DNA of 64,000 bases from Babylonia areolata (GCF_041734735.1 NC_134882.1:19773428-19837427), one strand, 5' to 3'. Numbered from the stretch's first letter, positions 1 to 9,975 are shown. Translations and numbers: made by a program. Notes: generated from the letters alone by a model not told the origin.

Positions 1-48
1 CATGTTTGAAGCCTGTCAGCTCTCGACGACGACGACGACTGTTGCGGC

Positions 49-236
49 AAATATTGTCGCCGGTACATATTGTCGTCGGCACATATTGTCGCCGGCACAT
101 ATTGTCGTCGGCACATTTGTCGTCTGCATATGTTGTCGTCTGCATATGTTGTCGTCGGCACATATTGTCGCCGGTACATATTGTCGTCGGCACATATTGT
201 CGTCGGTACATATTGTCGCCGGTACATATTGTCGCA
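49..236. repeat. 16-bp minisatellite, about 11 copies
   Basis: Direct repeats of a 16-bp unit of the form CACATATTGTCGTCGG, with C/T changes at two positions and a few diverged units in the middle (TCTGCATATGTTG). Several frames stay open across it on both strands, so the apparent reading frames here are repeat translations and not genes. Confidence 0.9.
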
Positions 237-380
237 ATATACGACTCAAGACTGGTTTGTTGTCAAAACGCAGCTACAGAAGTTCACTCGTCGACATGTG
301 CAAACTTAAAAAAAAAATGTTCAGTGATCTAAATCTGAGAAAGTTACGAATAAGTAAAGGATGTCCATTGAAACGTGATT

Positions 381-507
<127 letters not shown>

Positions 508-711
508 ATTCTCTACCTCCCAATCCCAACCCACAAACTCATACATGCTGCCCCCCCCACCCCCTCCAACCCCCCCGCCCACAGTCTCGATATCCGCTGG
601 GCAGAAAACTTGCAACAGCCACAGCCGCCAGTTGTTTGAAGCTCAACGGCTAATGGGGAAAAAAGAGAAAATACAACAATAATAAAAATGATAAATAAAC
701 AAACAAACAAA

Positions 712-826
712 TCAGTAGCTCAAGGAGGCGTCACTGCGTTCGGTCAAATCCATATACGCTACACCACATCTGCCAAGCAGATGCCTGACCAGCAGCGTAA
801 CCCAACGCGCTTAGTCAGGCCTTGAG
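712..826 (-). mobile_element. SINE family B, 3' tail fragment
   Basis: This 115-bp block is the reverse complement of the 3' part of the family B SINE seen at 2388-2528, 28236-28612 and 49092-49505. Shared words are AAGGAGGCGTCACTGCGTT, GCCAAGCAGATGCCTGACCA and TTAGTCAGGCCTTGAG. The head and middle are absent, as expected of a 5'-truncated insertion. A-rich sequence follows on the plus strand to about 1040 and holds nothing recognisable. Confidence 0.75.
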
Positions 827-1040
827 AAAAAAAACAAAAACAAAAAAACACCATAAAATAATATAAAAATAAAATGAAATAAAATAACAAATAAGAACAA
901 AATAATAAAACACTAACTATATAGATAAAAAAATAAAAAATAGATAAACACATACTAATAAAAGAATAAATGAATGAATAGATAAATCAATCAACCAATC
1001 AATCAAACAAATAAGTAAATAGATAGATAAACCAACACAA

Positions 1041-1330
1041 CAGGTGGCTGCCAACATGGCAGGGTAAATAAACAAAACGGTCATACACGTAAAATGTTGC
1101 ATCTCTGTGTGAATGTGTATGTGTGCGTGCCCGAAATATGATTGAATGATACAGGAAACGAATGATGAGCGCCCAATGGTAGCCGTCAGTCCGCTCTAAC
1201 CAGGTAGGCAGCCTGCTGTGCAAATGATCCCGTGTTTGTAAAGCACTCATAATTATTAGAGCTTGTGTCCGACCTAGGATAGGCGTTGTGTGATAAGTAT
1301 CCACATCATTCATTCATTCATTCATTCATC
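1041..1330 (+). mobile_element. SINE family D, 3' portion with (ATTC)n tail
   Basis: The block matches, in the opposite orientation, the left part of the longer element at 4784-5299. Both hold the words AACAAAACGGTCATACACGT, GGAAACGAATGATGAGCGCC and CAAATGATCCC. It ends in five to six ATTC units at 1306-1330, a simple-repeat tail typical of LINE-mobilised SINEs. The tRNA-like head is missing, so the copy is 5'-truncated. Confidence 0.75.
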
Positions 1331-1439
1331 ATTGTACGGTGTTTGGAGGATGGTGGCAGAATGGTGAAGACATTCATCTGTCAGTGATAAGAAACTCTAG
1401 GGAGAGCTGGACAGTACAAGGTCTTCAGAGAAGAAGCCC

Positions 1440-1654
1440 CCCTCAGTCAAGTGTTTCGGCCCTTAACTCCGTACACTGTAAGGGGGCCTGCCGCACCCAG
1501 GTCATGACTCCTGGATGCCCTTGTATTGCCGCCTTTACTTTTTTTTCCACTTGGTCCTCAGCAGGTTCAAACCCGCGCCTATAGGGTGGTCGCCACTTCA
1601 GAACTGAGACACCTTTTTCTGGGGGACGTTTTAACCACTGAGCCATCGTACGCC
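1440..1654 (-). mobile_element. tRNA-derived SINE (family E)
   Basis: On the minus strand the right end reads as a tRNA-like head: an A-box-like TGGCTCAGTGGTTA at about 1630-1645 and a B-box-like GGGTTTGAACC at about 1566-1576. The two are spaced as in a tRNA but lack a closed acceptor stem. A non-tRNA body runs left to about 1440. I see no second copy in the window, so family membership rests on the promoter boxes alone. Confidence 0.6.
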
Positions 1655-1799
1655 TAGTTTGAGCAGGGAAAATTTAATCCTTATGAAGCTTACTTTCATT
1701 CCTCCTCGACCAGATCCAGCTGGAACTTTTCTCTGCTGCTTCTGCCATTGCCTTGAGAGCCCATGTCCTCTCTCTGCCAGAAATCGACAGCTGTGTCAT

Positions 1800-2528
1800 T
1801 AGGCTTTAGGCAGATGCGCCCACAAACCCTCTTGCACAGAGTCCGTCAGGGTCTGGATTCGAATCCCGCTGTGGCCCTTTCTCCGAAGTTTGACCTGATA
1901 AAATCAAACTGAGCGTCTAGTCATTCGGATGAGACGATAAACCGAGATTTAACAGCAAGTGCAGCATGCACAGGGCACACTGAAAACGAACCATCTTTAA
2001 CGAGAGTGTTGTCCTCTGGCAAAATGCTGTAAAAGAAATCCCCTCTGATAGGTACACAAATATATATGTGCATGCACTCAAGGCCTGACTTACGCATACC
2101 CAGATTCAAACTCTCGACTGTTGGCCGCCGTTCTTTCTCTGTCTCTGGACCTTGCAATTGGAATGAACTTCCTCTTTCGCTTCGTCAAGTCTCCACACTC
2201 AGCTCTTTCAAGTCTGGCCTTAAAACCCACCTCTTCCCAAAATAGCCTCCCTTCCCTGCCTCTTCCTTGTCTTTCAGTTTCTCCAGTTTTAGAATTACGC
2301 ATGCATGTGAATGACTGGTGCGAAAGCGCTTTGATTTGTCTATGCACAAGATTCAGCGCTATATAGATACCATTATTATTGTTATTACTAAACGCGTTGG
2401 GTTAACGCTGCTGGTCAGGCCAGGCATCTGCTTATTTTGCAGATGTGGTGTAGCGTATAATCAAGGATTTGCCCGAACGCATTGACGCCTCCTTGGGTGA
2501 CTGAAACTGAAAGTGAACTGAACTGAAA
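1800..2528 (+). mobile_element. SINE family B, split by a LINE insertion
   Basis: Family B element in forward orientation. The head has a B box (GGATTCGAATCCC near 1856-1868), then the module GGATGAGACGATAAACCGAG near 1926-1945 and a body to about 2093. The body breaks off inside GGCCTGACT and resumes at about 2390 with AACGCGTTGGGTT, running to the tail repeats ACTGAA/CTGAAACT near 2528. The intervening 295 bp is a LINE 3' end, so this is one SINE copy with a nested insertion. Its tail ends about 17 bp before a lectin exon. Confidence 0.8.
2094..2389 (+). mobile_element. LINE 3' end (CR1/L2-like), nested in SINE
   Basis: A 5'-truncated LINE 3' end. It encodes the last residues of a reverse transcriptase (RRSFSVSGPCNWNELPLSLR, then SALSSFKSGLKTHLFP-type sequence) at about 2118-2260. 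A 3' UTR follows, ending in GCGCTATATAGATA and an (ATT)n-like tail at 2370-2388. It matches the 3' end of the larger copy at 3075-4049. The C-terminal frame here is open, unlike the larger copy. Confidence 0.8.
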
Positions 2529-2545
2529 CTGCAGTGTTTTTGCAG

Positions 2546-2696
2546 CGTTCGTGCGCTACACCCTGGTGAAGGAAGAGTGGCCGCAGTGGCAGTCTGACGA
2601 CAAGTGCCGGACCAAGGGCTATGATGGGCTGGCCGTCATCGACACGGCCAACAAGTGGGCCATGGCCAAACTGCTGCTGGAGTCTCAGAGCGTCCC
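2546..2696 (+). CDS. Lectin exon A (N-terminal half of CTLD)
   Basis: The acceptor TTTTTGCAG ends at 2545 and the donor GTGAGT starts at 2697. The exon enters with two bases of a split codon and leaves with two (CC), giving 49 whole codons from FVRYTLVKEEW to LLLESQSV. It carries Cys20, the first canonical CTLD cysteine, and the LAVIDT strand. A second AG at 2533-2534 lies 11 bp upstream and could act as an alternative acceptor. Confidence 0.85.
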
Positions 2697-2767
2697 GTGA
2701 GTTCTGGAGTGGTGGGGTGATGGAGTGGTGGTGGGATTGGTGGGGGGTATAGGAAGGCATTCTTCCT

Positions 2768-2816
<49 letters not shown>

Positions 2817-5800
2817 GACCATCTGCCAGTTCAGAGACCGTGGGAGTATGGGTTTGAATCCCGCTCTCGCCCTTTCTCGCAAGTTTGATTGGGAAACAAA
2901 ATTGACCGTGTGGTCGTTCAGATGATACGATAACCGAGGTCCCGTATGCAACATGCACATGGCGCACTGGAAAAGAACCCATGGCATCAAAAGTGTTGTC
3001 CTTTGGCAACATTCTGCTGAACAATATCCTCTCTGATAGGTACACGAATATATATGCATATACAATGTTAGTCATCATTCCTGTGCTGATGACACTCAAC
3101 TTCAGAAGAGTGATACCCCAGAAAAATTGTCCTCGCTCTTGCAAGAAACATCTGAATGCTTCCTGGACATTCAAAACTGGATGACTCTAAATAAGTTACA
3201 ATTGAACGCAGACAAAACCGAAGCAATGATCATAAGAACTAAACAAAAGCTTTCTTCCATCACAGCTGACACAATCAAACTTGGCAGTACATCCATCCCT
3301 CTTTCCAGCTCAGTCAGGAACCTCGGCGTTGTCCTTAACAACACACTGTCCATGCAAAAATTTATCAGTCAGACATGTCAATCCTGCTACTGTCAATTGC
3401 GACGCATCAGTTCCATTCGGAAATATCTGTCCACCGACGCAACATCTAGACTTGTCGTTTCTCTCATTCTCTCTCGCCATGACTTGTCTGGTTTGCCTGC
3501 TTCGTCCATTCAGTCCCTTCAGCGCATACAAAACTCTGTTGCTCGACTCGTCCTCAGAAAGAAAATATCTTAGCACATCACTCCTATTTTGCAACATCTC
3601 CATTGGCTCCCTGTCTCACACAGAATAAAGTATAAGATCAGCACTCTATGTTACAAATGTATTCACAAATCTGCGCCTTCCTATCTTTGTGGCTGCCTTC
3701 CCCTTAACACTCCATCTCGCTCTCTACGATCGGCTTCGGATCCCCTCTGTTACGCATACCCAGATTCAAACACTCCACTGATGGACGCCGTTCTTTCTCT
3801 GTCTCTGGACCTTGTATTTGAAATGAACTTCCTCTTTCGCTTCGTCAGGTCTCCGCACTCAGCTCTTTCAAGAGTGGCCTTAAAACCCACCTCTTCACAA
3901 GATAGCTTCTCTGCCCTACCTCTTCCTTGTCTTCAGTTTTCTTCAGTTTTAGAGTTATGCATGCGTGTGAATGACTGGTGTGAAAGCGCTTAGATTTGTC
4001 TCCGCACAAGATTCAGCGCTATATAAATATTATTATTATTATTATTATAAGACAGTTATGTGATAGTTCAGGTTAATCTCTAATAGTACCCGTCCCACCC
4101 CACGGACATAAATAGATTATTTATTGGACCCACCCCTTACCCCAACCCCCCTTTTTTTCTTTTTCCTTCAGGGCTGACCAGGGCGTGTGGATCGGGGTGG
4201 AGTACGACATGGGAAGCGGCGAACCCTCGTGGAGGGACGGCAGGCCGTGCAAGTGGGGGGCCTGGGCCACGGGCCAGCCCGACTGGAGCACCACCACCGT
4301 CCTCATCTCCATGGACACAGGGAGCGGTCAGTTCGTGTGGAAGACCATGGACACCAACTACCCCAACTGGATCCTGTGCAGCAAAGAGAGTGCGTCCTGG
4401 GTTGTCATTGCATTGAGATGAACGACGACTTTGTGTTTCGTCTTCTTTGTTGTTCTTCTTCTTTGTTTTTGTTGTTGTTGCTCTTCTTCTTCTTCTGTGT
4501 TTTTGTTGTTGTTCTTTTTCTTCTTTGTTGTTATTGTTGTTGTTCTTCTTCTTTGTTTTTGTTGTTGTTGTTCTTTGTTTTTGTTGTTGTTCTTCTTCTT
4601 CTTTGTTTTTGTTTTGTTTTGCTTTTGTTGTTGTTCTTCTTCTTTATTTGTTTTTTGTTGTTGTTGTTGTTGTTCTTCTTCTTCTTCTTTGTTTTGTTGT
4701 TGTTGTTCTTCTTCCTTTTCTTGTTCTTACTGCGACTACTACTACTACTACTACTACGACGACGACGACGATGATGATGATGCTGAATGAATGATACAGC
4801 GCCTATCCTCTGTCTCATACTAAGCTCTAAGCGCTTTAAAAACAAGGGATCATTTGCGCTACTGGCTGCGTACCTGGGTACTGACGGCTAAACTTGGGCG
4901 CTCATCATTCGTTTCCTGTGTCATTCAGTCAGATTTCAGACACACACACATACACACTCAGACAGACATGTAACATTTTACGTGTATGACCGTTTTGTTT
5001 ATTTACCCCGCCATGTAGGCAGCCATACCCTGTTTTCGGGGATGTGCATGCTGTGCATGTTCTTATTTCCACAACCCACCGGACACTAATTTGGATTACA
5101 GGATCTTCAGCGTGCGCTTTTGATCTTCTGCGTGCGTTTTCACCCGGAGGGGGTTCAGGCAAAAGTAGGTCTGTACGTATGTTGACCTGGGAGATCGGAA
5201 AAATCTCCACCCTTTACCCACCATGCGCCATGGGAGATTCGAACCCGGGACACTCAGACTGAAAGTCCATCGCTTTATCCACTCGGCTATTACCGGCTAT
5301 TATGATAATGAATAGATAGATAAATAAATATATAAATAAATCAGTATTAATGTACATTATTCGTGTTCTTCTCACTTCTTCTCCTTGTTCATCATCATCA
5401 TCATCATCATCATCTTCTTCTTCTTCTTCTTCTTCTTTTTCTCATAATGATTATTTATTTTTGTGATGATGATGATGATGGTGATAATTATTATTATTAT
5501 TACGAGCGCGCGTGTATGTGTGTGTCTGCGTGCGTGCATCTGTGCGTGCGTGCGTGCATGTGTGCGTGTCTGTGTATGTGTATGTGTATGTACGTGTTCG
5601 CGCACGTGCGTGCGGGCCCGTGCAGACGACAAGCTGACCATGGCGCGGCACAGCAACCTGAACGTGAACCTGGGCAGTGCCACCGCTCTCACCTCGCAGA
5701 CCACGACGACGGTGGAGGACTGCGGGATGCAGTGTGGTTCAGCCACCGGCTGCGACTACTTCGCCTACAAGGCCGCCGACGGCACGTGCAAGTTGTACGG

Positions 5801-5876
5801 CGGGTCGGCGCTGAGCTCTGTGCTGAACGTGGACTCCGGCACACCCAGCGCTCTCCATCTGTACCTGGTGAATTGA
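2546..5876 (+). CDS. C-type lectin-like / PAN domain protein, 3' coding exons
   Basis: Three exons (2546-2696, 4172-4389, 5626-5876) join in frame to give 205 residues and a TGA stop; the 5' exons and any signal peptide lie left of the window. Residues 1-121 are most of a C-type lectin-like fold: LAVIDT at 28-33, WIG at 56-58, a GQPD motif at 84-87 (QPD is the galactose-type Ca-site-2 signature in this family) and the closing ILC at 117-119. Residues 124-205 form a PAN/Apple-like domain with Cys155, 159, 165 and 177 and CKLY. Both domains are extracellular carbohydrate- or protein-binding modules, so a secreted recognition protein is likely. The usual second Cys pair of the lectin fold is missing, so sugar binding is uncertain. 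Confidence 0.85.
2769..2814. repeat. (GT)n microsatellite
   Basis: About 23 GT units lie directly upstream of the SINE copy at 2815. Confidence 0.95.
2815..3058 (+). mobile_element. SINE family B, 3'-truncated copy
   Basis: Head-to-middle of family B in forward orientation: B box GGGTTTGAATCCC at about 2850-2862, GATGATACGATAACCGAGG near 2922, GCGCACTGGAAAAGAACCCA near 2961 and TCTCTGATAGGTACACGAAT near 3031. The homology ends at about 3058 where LINE sequence takes over; no tail is found on the far side of that LINE. Confidence 0.75.
3075..4049 (+). mobile_element. LINE (CR1/L2-like) 3' fragment with RT C-terminus
   Basis: A 5'-truncated non-LTR retrotransposon. The frame from about 3084 gives ADDTQLQ (the RT active-site region, YADD-like), then WMTLNKLQLNADKTEAM, and after an in-frame TAG at 3571-3573 HLHWLPVSHRIKYKI and APSYL, all typical of the CR1/L2 group. 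A frame change near 3780 leads to the conserved end RRSFSVSGPC and SSFKSGLKTHLF. The 3' UTR ends in GCGCTATATAAATATT and (ATT)n at 4019-4049. It is dead as judged by the stop and the shift. It occupies the intron between lectin exons A and B. Confidence 0.9.
4172..4389 (+). CDS. Lectin exon B (C-terminal half of CTLD)
   Basis: The acceptor TTCCTTCAG ends at 4171 after a pyrimidine-rich tract, and the donor GTGCGT starts at 4390. The split codon CC+G gives Pro50; 72 codons follow, from ADQGVWIGVEYD to NWILCSKE, and one base is left for the next exon. It holds the WIG core, Cys76, the GQPD loop and Cys119. At the places where family members usually have ..C. after the QPD loop and WND..C near the end, the sequence reads STTTVLI and TMDTNYPNW. 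Confidence 0.9.
4436..4783. repeat. TTC/TTG triplet tract followed by (CTA)(CGA)(TGA) runs
   Basis: About 300 bp of TTC and TTG/TTTTTG triplets, strongly T-rich on the plus strand, is followed from 4733 by runs of CTA, CGA and TGA triplets. All three plus frames read as low-complexity Cys/Val/Leu/Phe strings, so no protein is called. The start of the intron after exon B lies just upstream. Confidence 0.9.
4784..5299 (-). mobile_element. SINE family D, near full length
   Basis: On the minus strand the right end is a tRNA-like head with an A-box-like TAGCCGAGTGGATAAAG (about 5273-5289) and a perfect B box GGGTTCGAATC (about 5228-5238). A body of about 430 bp follows, including AAACAAAACGGTCATACACG and GGAAACGAATGATGAGCGCC, and ends in GAATGAATGATA-type tail sequence against the triplet repeat. 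The acceptor stem is not complementary, so this is a SINE head and not a tRNA gene. It lies between lectin exons B and C. Confidence 0.8.
5390..5610. repeat. Mixed microsatellites: CAT, CTT, GAT, ATT and GT/GC runs
   Basis: Consecutive runs of CAT (5393-5413), CTT (5414-5440), GAT (5465-5480) and ATT (5488-5501), then imperfect GT/GTGC repeats to about 5605, only about 20 bp before exon C. The intron side of that acceptor is therefore purine/pyrimidine alternating and not a classic pyrimidine tract. Confidence 0.85.
5626..5876 (+). CDS. Lectin exon C (PAN/Apple domain and stop)
   Basis: The acceptor CCCGTGCAG ends at 5625. The split codon A+AC gives Asn123; 82 residues (from DKLTMARHSN to HLYLVN) and TGA at 5874-5876 follow. 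The cysteine pattern C-x3-C-x5-C-x11-C with DYFAY and CKLY fits a PAN/Apple module, though shorter than the usual domain of about 80-90 residues with six cysteines. The whole domain sits on one exon, consistent with acquisition by exon shuffling. Confidence 0.85.
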
Positions 5877-7114
5877 GTTTAGTCAAGTTACAGAATGCAG
5901 AATACTTCAGATTATTAGCCGGGAGGATGTGCAGACCCACTTTCGTTTCATTTTCGTTCTCAGTTGAACGGAATCTTGTCGTTCTGTTGATGTTGTAAAT
6001 GGCATCTTTTCTTCTTTGTTTTTTTCTTTTATTCTTTGTTGTTGTTGTTGTTGTTGTTGTTAGCGGAGGTGGTGCAGTGAATATAGATAAGTCCAGATGA
6101 TTTCAGTTTGACACAACCATGAATCGGAAACAAATTTGAAATCGTCGTCGTCCGACTGTATACATAATTAGATAAGTGGAAAGTCACTATTTTTTTTAGT
6201 TGTAGATTGCTTCTTACGTGTGATTTTTTTTTCCTTTTCCTTTTTTGTCTGTGGCTTTTTTGTGACTTCTGTTTGACATAGTCACAATGACGACAAATGT
6301 GCATGTCTCATGTATATGATTATTGTGGTGTGTTTTTGTGGTTTTTTTCCAGTAACATATGTGATGAAAATTACATTGTAAACATTTGAGTTAACACGTT
6401 AATCATACCAAATGCGTATTATCCGTCCAAGCACTGAAGTGATATTGCCTGGGGCTTTTTTTTTTATCCCCACCTTCGGGAACTTCGAAACAAAAAATTA
6501 TATTGTTCTCCTTCTCTCTCTTTCTTTCTGGCCTTTTTATTTATTTATTTATTTTAACTCTGTTGTCTCTTCCTTTCGTATTTTTTGCCAAGCTGGTTAA
6601 GTCACTTTTTTTTCTAAAAAGTCTTTTCAGGGTCTATTTTTTTAACTGGATAACTGTGCACTCGTATTAGATTTACATTCTCTTTATACGTTTAGGACGA
6701 GTGTTACCGACTGATGGTGAATTTTTTTGTTGATTTGTATGCATGTTTTCTTTTTCCTTTTTTATTTAATGATATTTGTAGTGTTGTGTATCATGCATAA
6801 TTATTTTTGTGTTCACGTTTCCATTTTTTGTCCCCTGGATTAAGAATGAAATGATCAACGTCAGAGGCATGTCCTACGTTCATGTGCATGAACATTACTG
6901 CATTAATTTGTCCCTCATTTTCCGTTTCCATGTTGTTTTCATTTCAGGTCCCATGGAATTGATAGCAGAATGTTTTGAGTTCTGATATGGCCCTGGTAGT
7001 AGTTTGGGCTTCTACACTAATGAACAGGGGATACCAGGTTTCTAATTAAATGTTCATCTTTGATAAATCATGTAGTGCCTACTGAAGCTGTTGCACTATG
7101 GATTATAAATATGT

Positions 7115-7530
7115 GTTATTTCTGTTTGCATTCGAAGCGGTATTTTTTCTATTTGTATGTAACATAAAACATTTTAATCTTCAAATTAGCTGTTTGTGTT
7201 GCATGATCTGACTTGTCATACTTGATGTGATATTTCCATCGTTTGCACTCAAAACTTTTATCTTGAACTTAGACGTTTGTGTTGCACAATCTGACTGGTT
7301 ATATATACTGGAAGTTATGCTTTTTCTCGTTTCCATTTTAAAATGATCGTCAAATTAAGTCGTTTGCGCAATCTGGAAGTGATGTCGTTTCCATTTTAAA
7401 ATGATCATTATATTAAGTCGTTTATTCAATCTGGAAGTGATATTTTTCTTGTTTGTATTTAAAACCTGGTCTTGAAATTGTCTGCTTTTGTAATGCCGTG
7501 TTACTGGTTAAGCTAGAAGTGACCTTTTTT
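7115..7530. repeat. Diverged tandem repeat, unit about 65-105 bp
   Basis: Four to five imperfect copies share GTTTGTGTTGCACAATCTGA, CTGGAAGTGATATTTTT, TTTCCATTTTAAAATGATC and AATTAAGTCGTTT. The two middle copies (about 7325-7440) are the most alike. A stray GTTGCACAATCTGACC occurs again near 9879. The repeat looks old and unequally spaced. Confidence 0.55.
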
Positions 7531-7544
7531 TCCCTTTGCTTGTA

Positions 7545-7925
7545 AAACTTTACACAAGTCTGGTTACTCTTCCAGAAGAGAGCACGTCGCTACAGTGTCA
7601 GAGCCACCCCTTTTTTTTCTCTCTCCTCTTTTTGTGCTTGCAAGTATATATATTTTTTCCTATTAAAGTTTTTTTTATTTTTTCTCATAGGATTTTGCCA
7701 TGGACAACCCTTAAAGTTTGTTGCCGTGCGCTAAGTGCATGCTACGCACACAGGACCTTGTTCTATCGTCTCATCCGAATATCAAGTGCCCAGACCACCA
7801 ATCAAGGCCCAGTGGAGGGGATTGGGGGGACACTGCCAAGTGTGGGGTTTTATCCCCTGCATTCAGATTTTCCCGCTTCCAAGGCAGGCGCGTTTTTACT
7901 TAGTACTAGGCCACCACTCCTCTAT
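7545..7925 (-). mobile_element. SINE family C
   Basis: Read on the minus strand, the head lies at the right (GGTGGCCTAGTACTAAG near 7910) and runs through CATTCGGATGAGACGATAG-type sequence near 7775, then GCATGCACTTAGCGCACGG near 7735, towards GTGGCTCTGACACTGTAGC near 7595. Other copies lie at 21110-21455, 42695-43200 and 44905-45185. The B box is degraded, so the copy is not expected to be active. Confidence 0.7.
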
Positions 7926-7971
7926 TAGTCCGTCTCATGGGTGAGTTTGACGACCTATTTGTATTTCGCCC

Positions 7972-8220
7972 TTAACTCTTTCACCGCCAGTCAGTTTAGA
8001 GTACAAAATTCCCTTGTGGTATAAACACAGAAAAGACAATGGTTAAGAATAGCTGGGGATTCTCCCTGCGATGTATAGAAAATAATTATGGCCTATCCTA
8101 CCACCGAACATTAAGAGCAGTAGGTTCATGGATAACAGACCAATGAACGGACACCTTTCAGTGACATAGGTCCTCTACCACGCCTGTGCATAAATGCGAG
8201 CTTGGCGGTGAAAGGGTTAA
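7972..8220. mobile_element. TTAA-flanked MITE with 18-bp terminal inverted repeats
   Basis: The left end TTAACTCTTTCACCGCCA (7972-7989) and the reverse complement of the right end, TTAACCCTTTCACCGCCA (8203-8220), differ at one position. TTAA target duplication plus CCCTTT-type termini are hallmarks of piggyBac-like elements. At 249 bp with no open frame it is a non-autonomous derivative. Superfamily assignment is from the termini only. Confidence 0.75.
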
Positions 8221-9459
8221 GGTCAAGTTGTTCGTGGCTGTGGTCTTTTCCATGAGGAGTGGTGCGGTCGAGGCGTTGGTTCTGTAAGTAGTCCGTCTTG
8301 AAAACACCACGTATTGTACCTTCCACATCAAACAAGACGTTTTACCATCTTCAGTTGTTTTTTTCTTCTAATCTATGATAATATTTTGAAGTCTGGCAGT
8401 CTTTCGGACCTTTGTGATCTTGCTTTCCTTACAAGTTAATCTTCAGAATTCTATTCGGGTGGATCGATATTTCCTGGTTCGTGGCTGGCAGTTCTTGGTT
8501 GGCGTTGGTTCTGTTCAGTCTGACGTCCACCACGAGGAGCTTGTCGTCCTTCAGGGGAACTTTCTGTCGCCTGCTCTGTTTAGTTCAAACAAAAAAAACA
8601 AAAAATCAGCGATCTTAAATAATTCCTTCCTTCCGTTCCGGGTAAAAAAAAGGAAAGAGTTCTCCCTTGCAGGTTGCATGTAGGTCATTCCTATTTTACC
8701 AAATACATTTTTTTAATACTAAAATGTGAAGAAGCTTCATGGTATAAGCCTTCCAACGAACCTTTCAGTATCAAACATCTGCAGATCGACTTTTGGAATC
8801 TGCATGATATGGCACAAACATGAAGACCTTGTTTCCAGGAGTTCTCGGCGACATATGACGTTTTTCAGGAAGAAATATTTGAAACTCGGATTAAATTTTG
8901 TTGCTGTTGACTGAACAAGATACGATTAAATTCGTCTTTCGAACGTTGTGTTAATTCACTTTATAACATTGTTTGGAGACTGGATTTAAGAACTTGCGGA
9001 TTTTCAGGCCTGAAATGACCCCCTTTTCAGTATCCATGCCTTTTGGAAATTCTGTGCTAGAAATTTCCTCTTTTCTCTCTCTTTGTATCTGCCTTTTTTT
9101 CCCCCTCCTTTTAATCTCCTTTTTCTGCCTTCCCTTCCCCTTTCTTTTTCCAAGCACGTCTTGACACTTTTTTTCTTTCTTTTCCGCGGTCTTTGATGCA
9201 CTATCTGTGCTGTTTTGCTCTGGCGATTAGGTAGTGAGATTGTTAACACTGGGACGGGCACTAGCTGCCCATTCTGCAGTGTTATTTGCCTATATGGCCT
9301 TTTTATGTATTTTTTGTTTGGCTTTGAAGTAGGTTTTTTCCCCCCCTTTTTTTCTGTAGTCTGGGGGTGATGAATTAAGCGGAATGGCTGACGTCCTCAA
9401 CATGGTTGGGATACTGTGTCATGAACTGTGTTTAGTGTGTGTCTTTGTGCTTATTATTA

Positions 9460-9610
9460 TTTCTTTTTTTTATATGTAGATGTGATTTTGGTGTTGATGC
9501 AATTGAGCAATTGCATGGTCTGACAGTCCTGATACGGCCCTGTGCGGTCGGCTGGACTATAAGCAACAAGAACTAATAGCCCCTTTGCCATCGGGCTGGA
9601 CGTTTAGTAA
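9460..9610. repeat. Possible SINE-like fragment
   Basis: Contains GGTCTGACAGTCCTGATACG and GTGCGGTCGGCTGGACTATA followed by AAGCAACAAGAAC, which resembles a dispersed mollusc repeat I have seen. No second copy is in this window and no promoter boxes are clear, so this stays tentative. Confidence 0.3.
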
Positions 9611-9969
9611 CCTGATTTGATTTGTTGTTTGAAAAAAAAAAAACTGACTGAAAAAGACATAGTTGAGTTACTGATCTCAACTGGCCATTTTACATTGTTA
9701 GGTTTCTCTGTAACTGGCTTTAACGCTTGATGGGTTTTCAACCCTGAAATGGCTGCCACTATATTTTGATTCATTGCATCATTTGACAGTTTCTGGATAT
9801 GAATCTGGAGGAATACGTTGCTGAAGCCAAAGATTGGCAATGATTACACCGGAAGAGATGATATTTTCAAAGTAAACGTTGCACAATCTGACCACTTGAA
9901 CATTTTTATGTCCATGTTGTTATCATAGGCATGCTTGGCTCAGCAGTTACGTGAACTGATATCACAGAA

Positions 9970-9975
9970 AATAAA
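9970..9975 (+). terminator. Candidate polyadenylation signal AATAAA (lectin gene)
   Basis: AATAAA is followed 11-28 bp later by GU-rich GTACATGTCTTGGTTTGGC (9986-10004), then by A-rich sequence. It is the first canonical hexamer I find downstream of the lectin stop. Its use is an inference. Confidence 0.4.

Noticed and set aside
4187-4845. Cys/Val/Leu/Phe-rich frames after lectin exon B
   Set aside because: The part after 4390 is the TTC/TTG triplet repeat; only 4172-4389 is exon.
5225-5299. Possible tRNA gene on the minus strand
   Set aside because: It has A and B boxes but no paired acceptor stem, and it continues into a repeated body shared with 1041-1330. SINE head. The same holds for 1560-1654 and 37395-37495.
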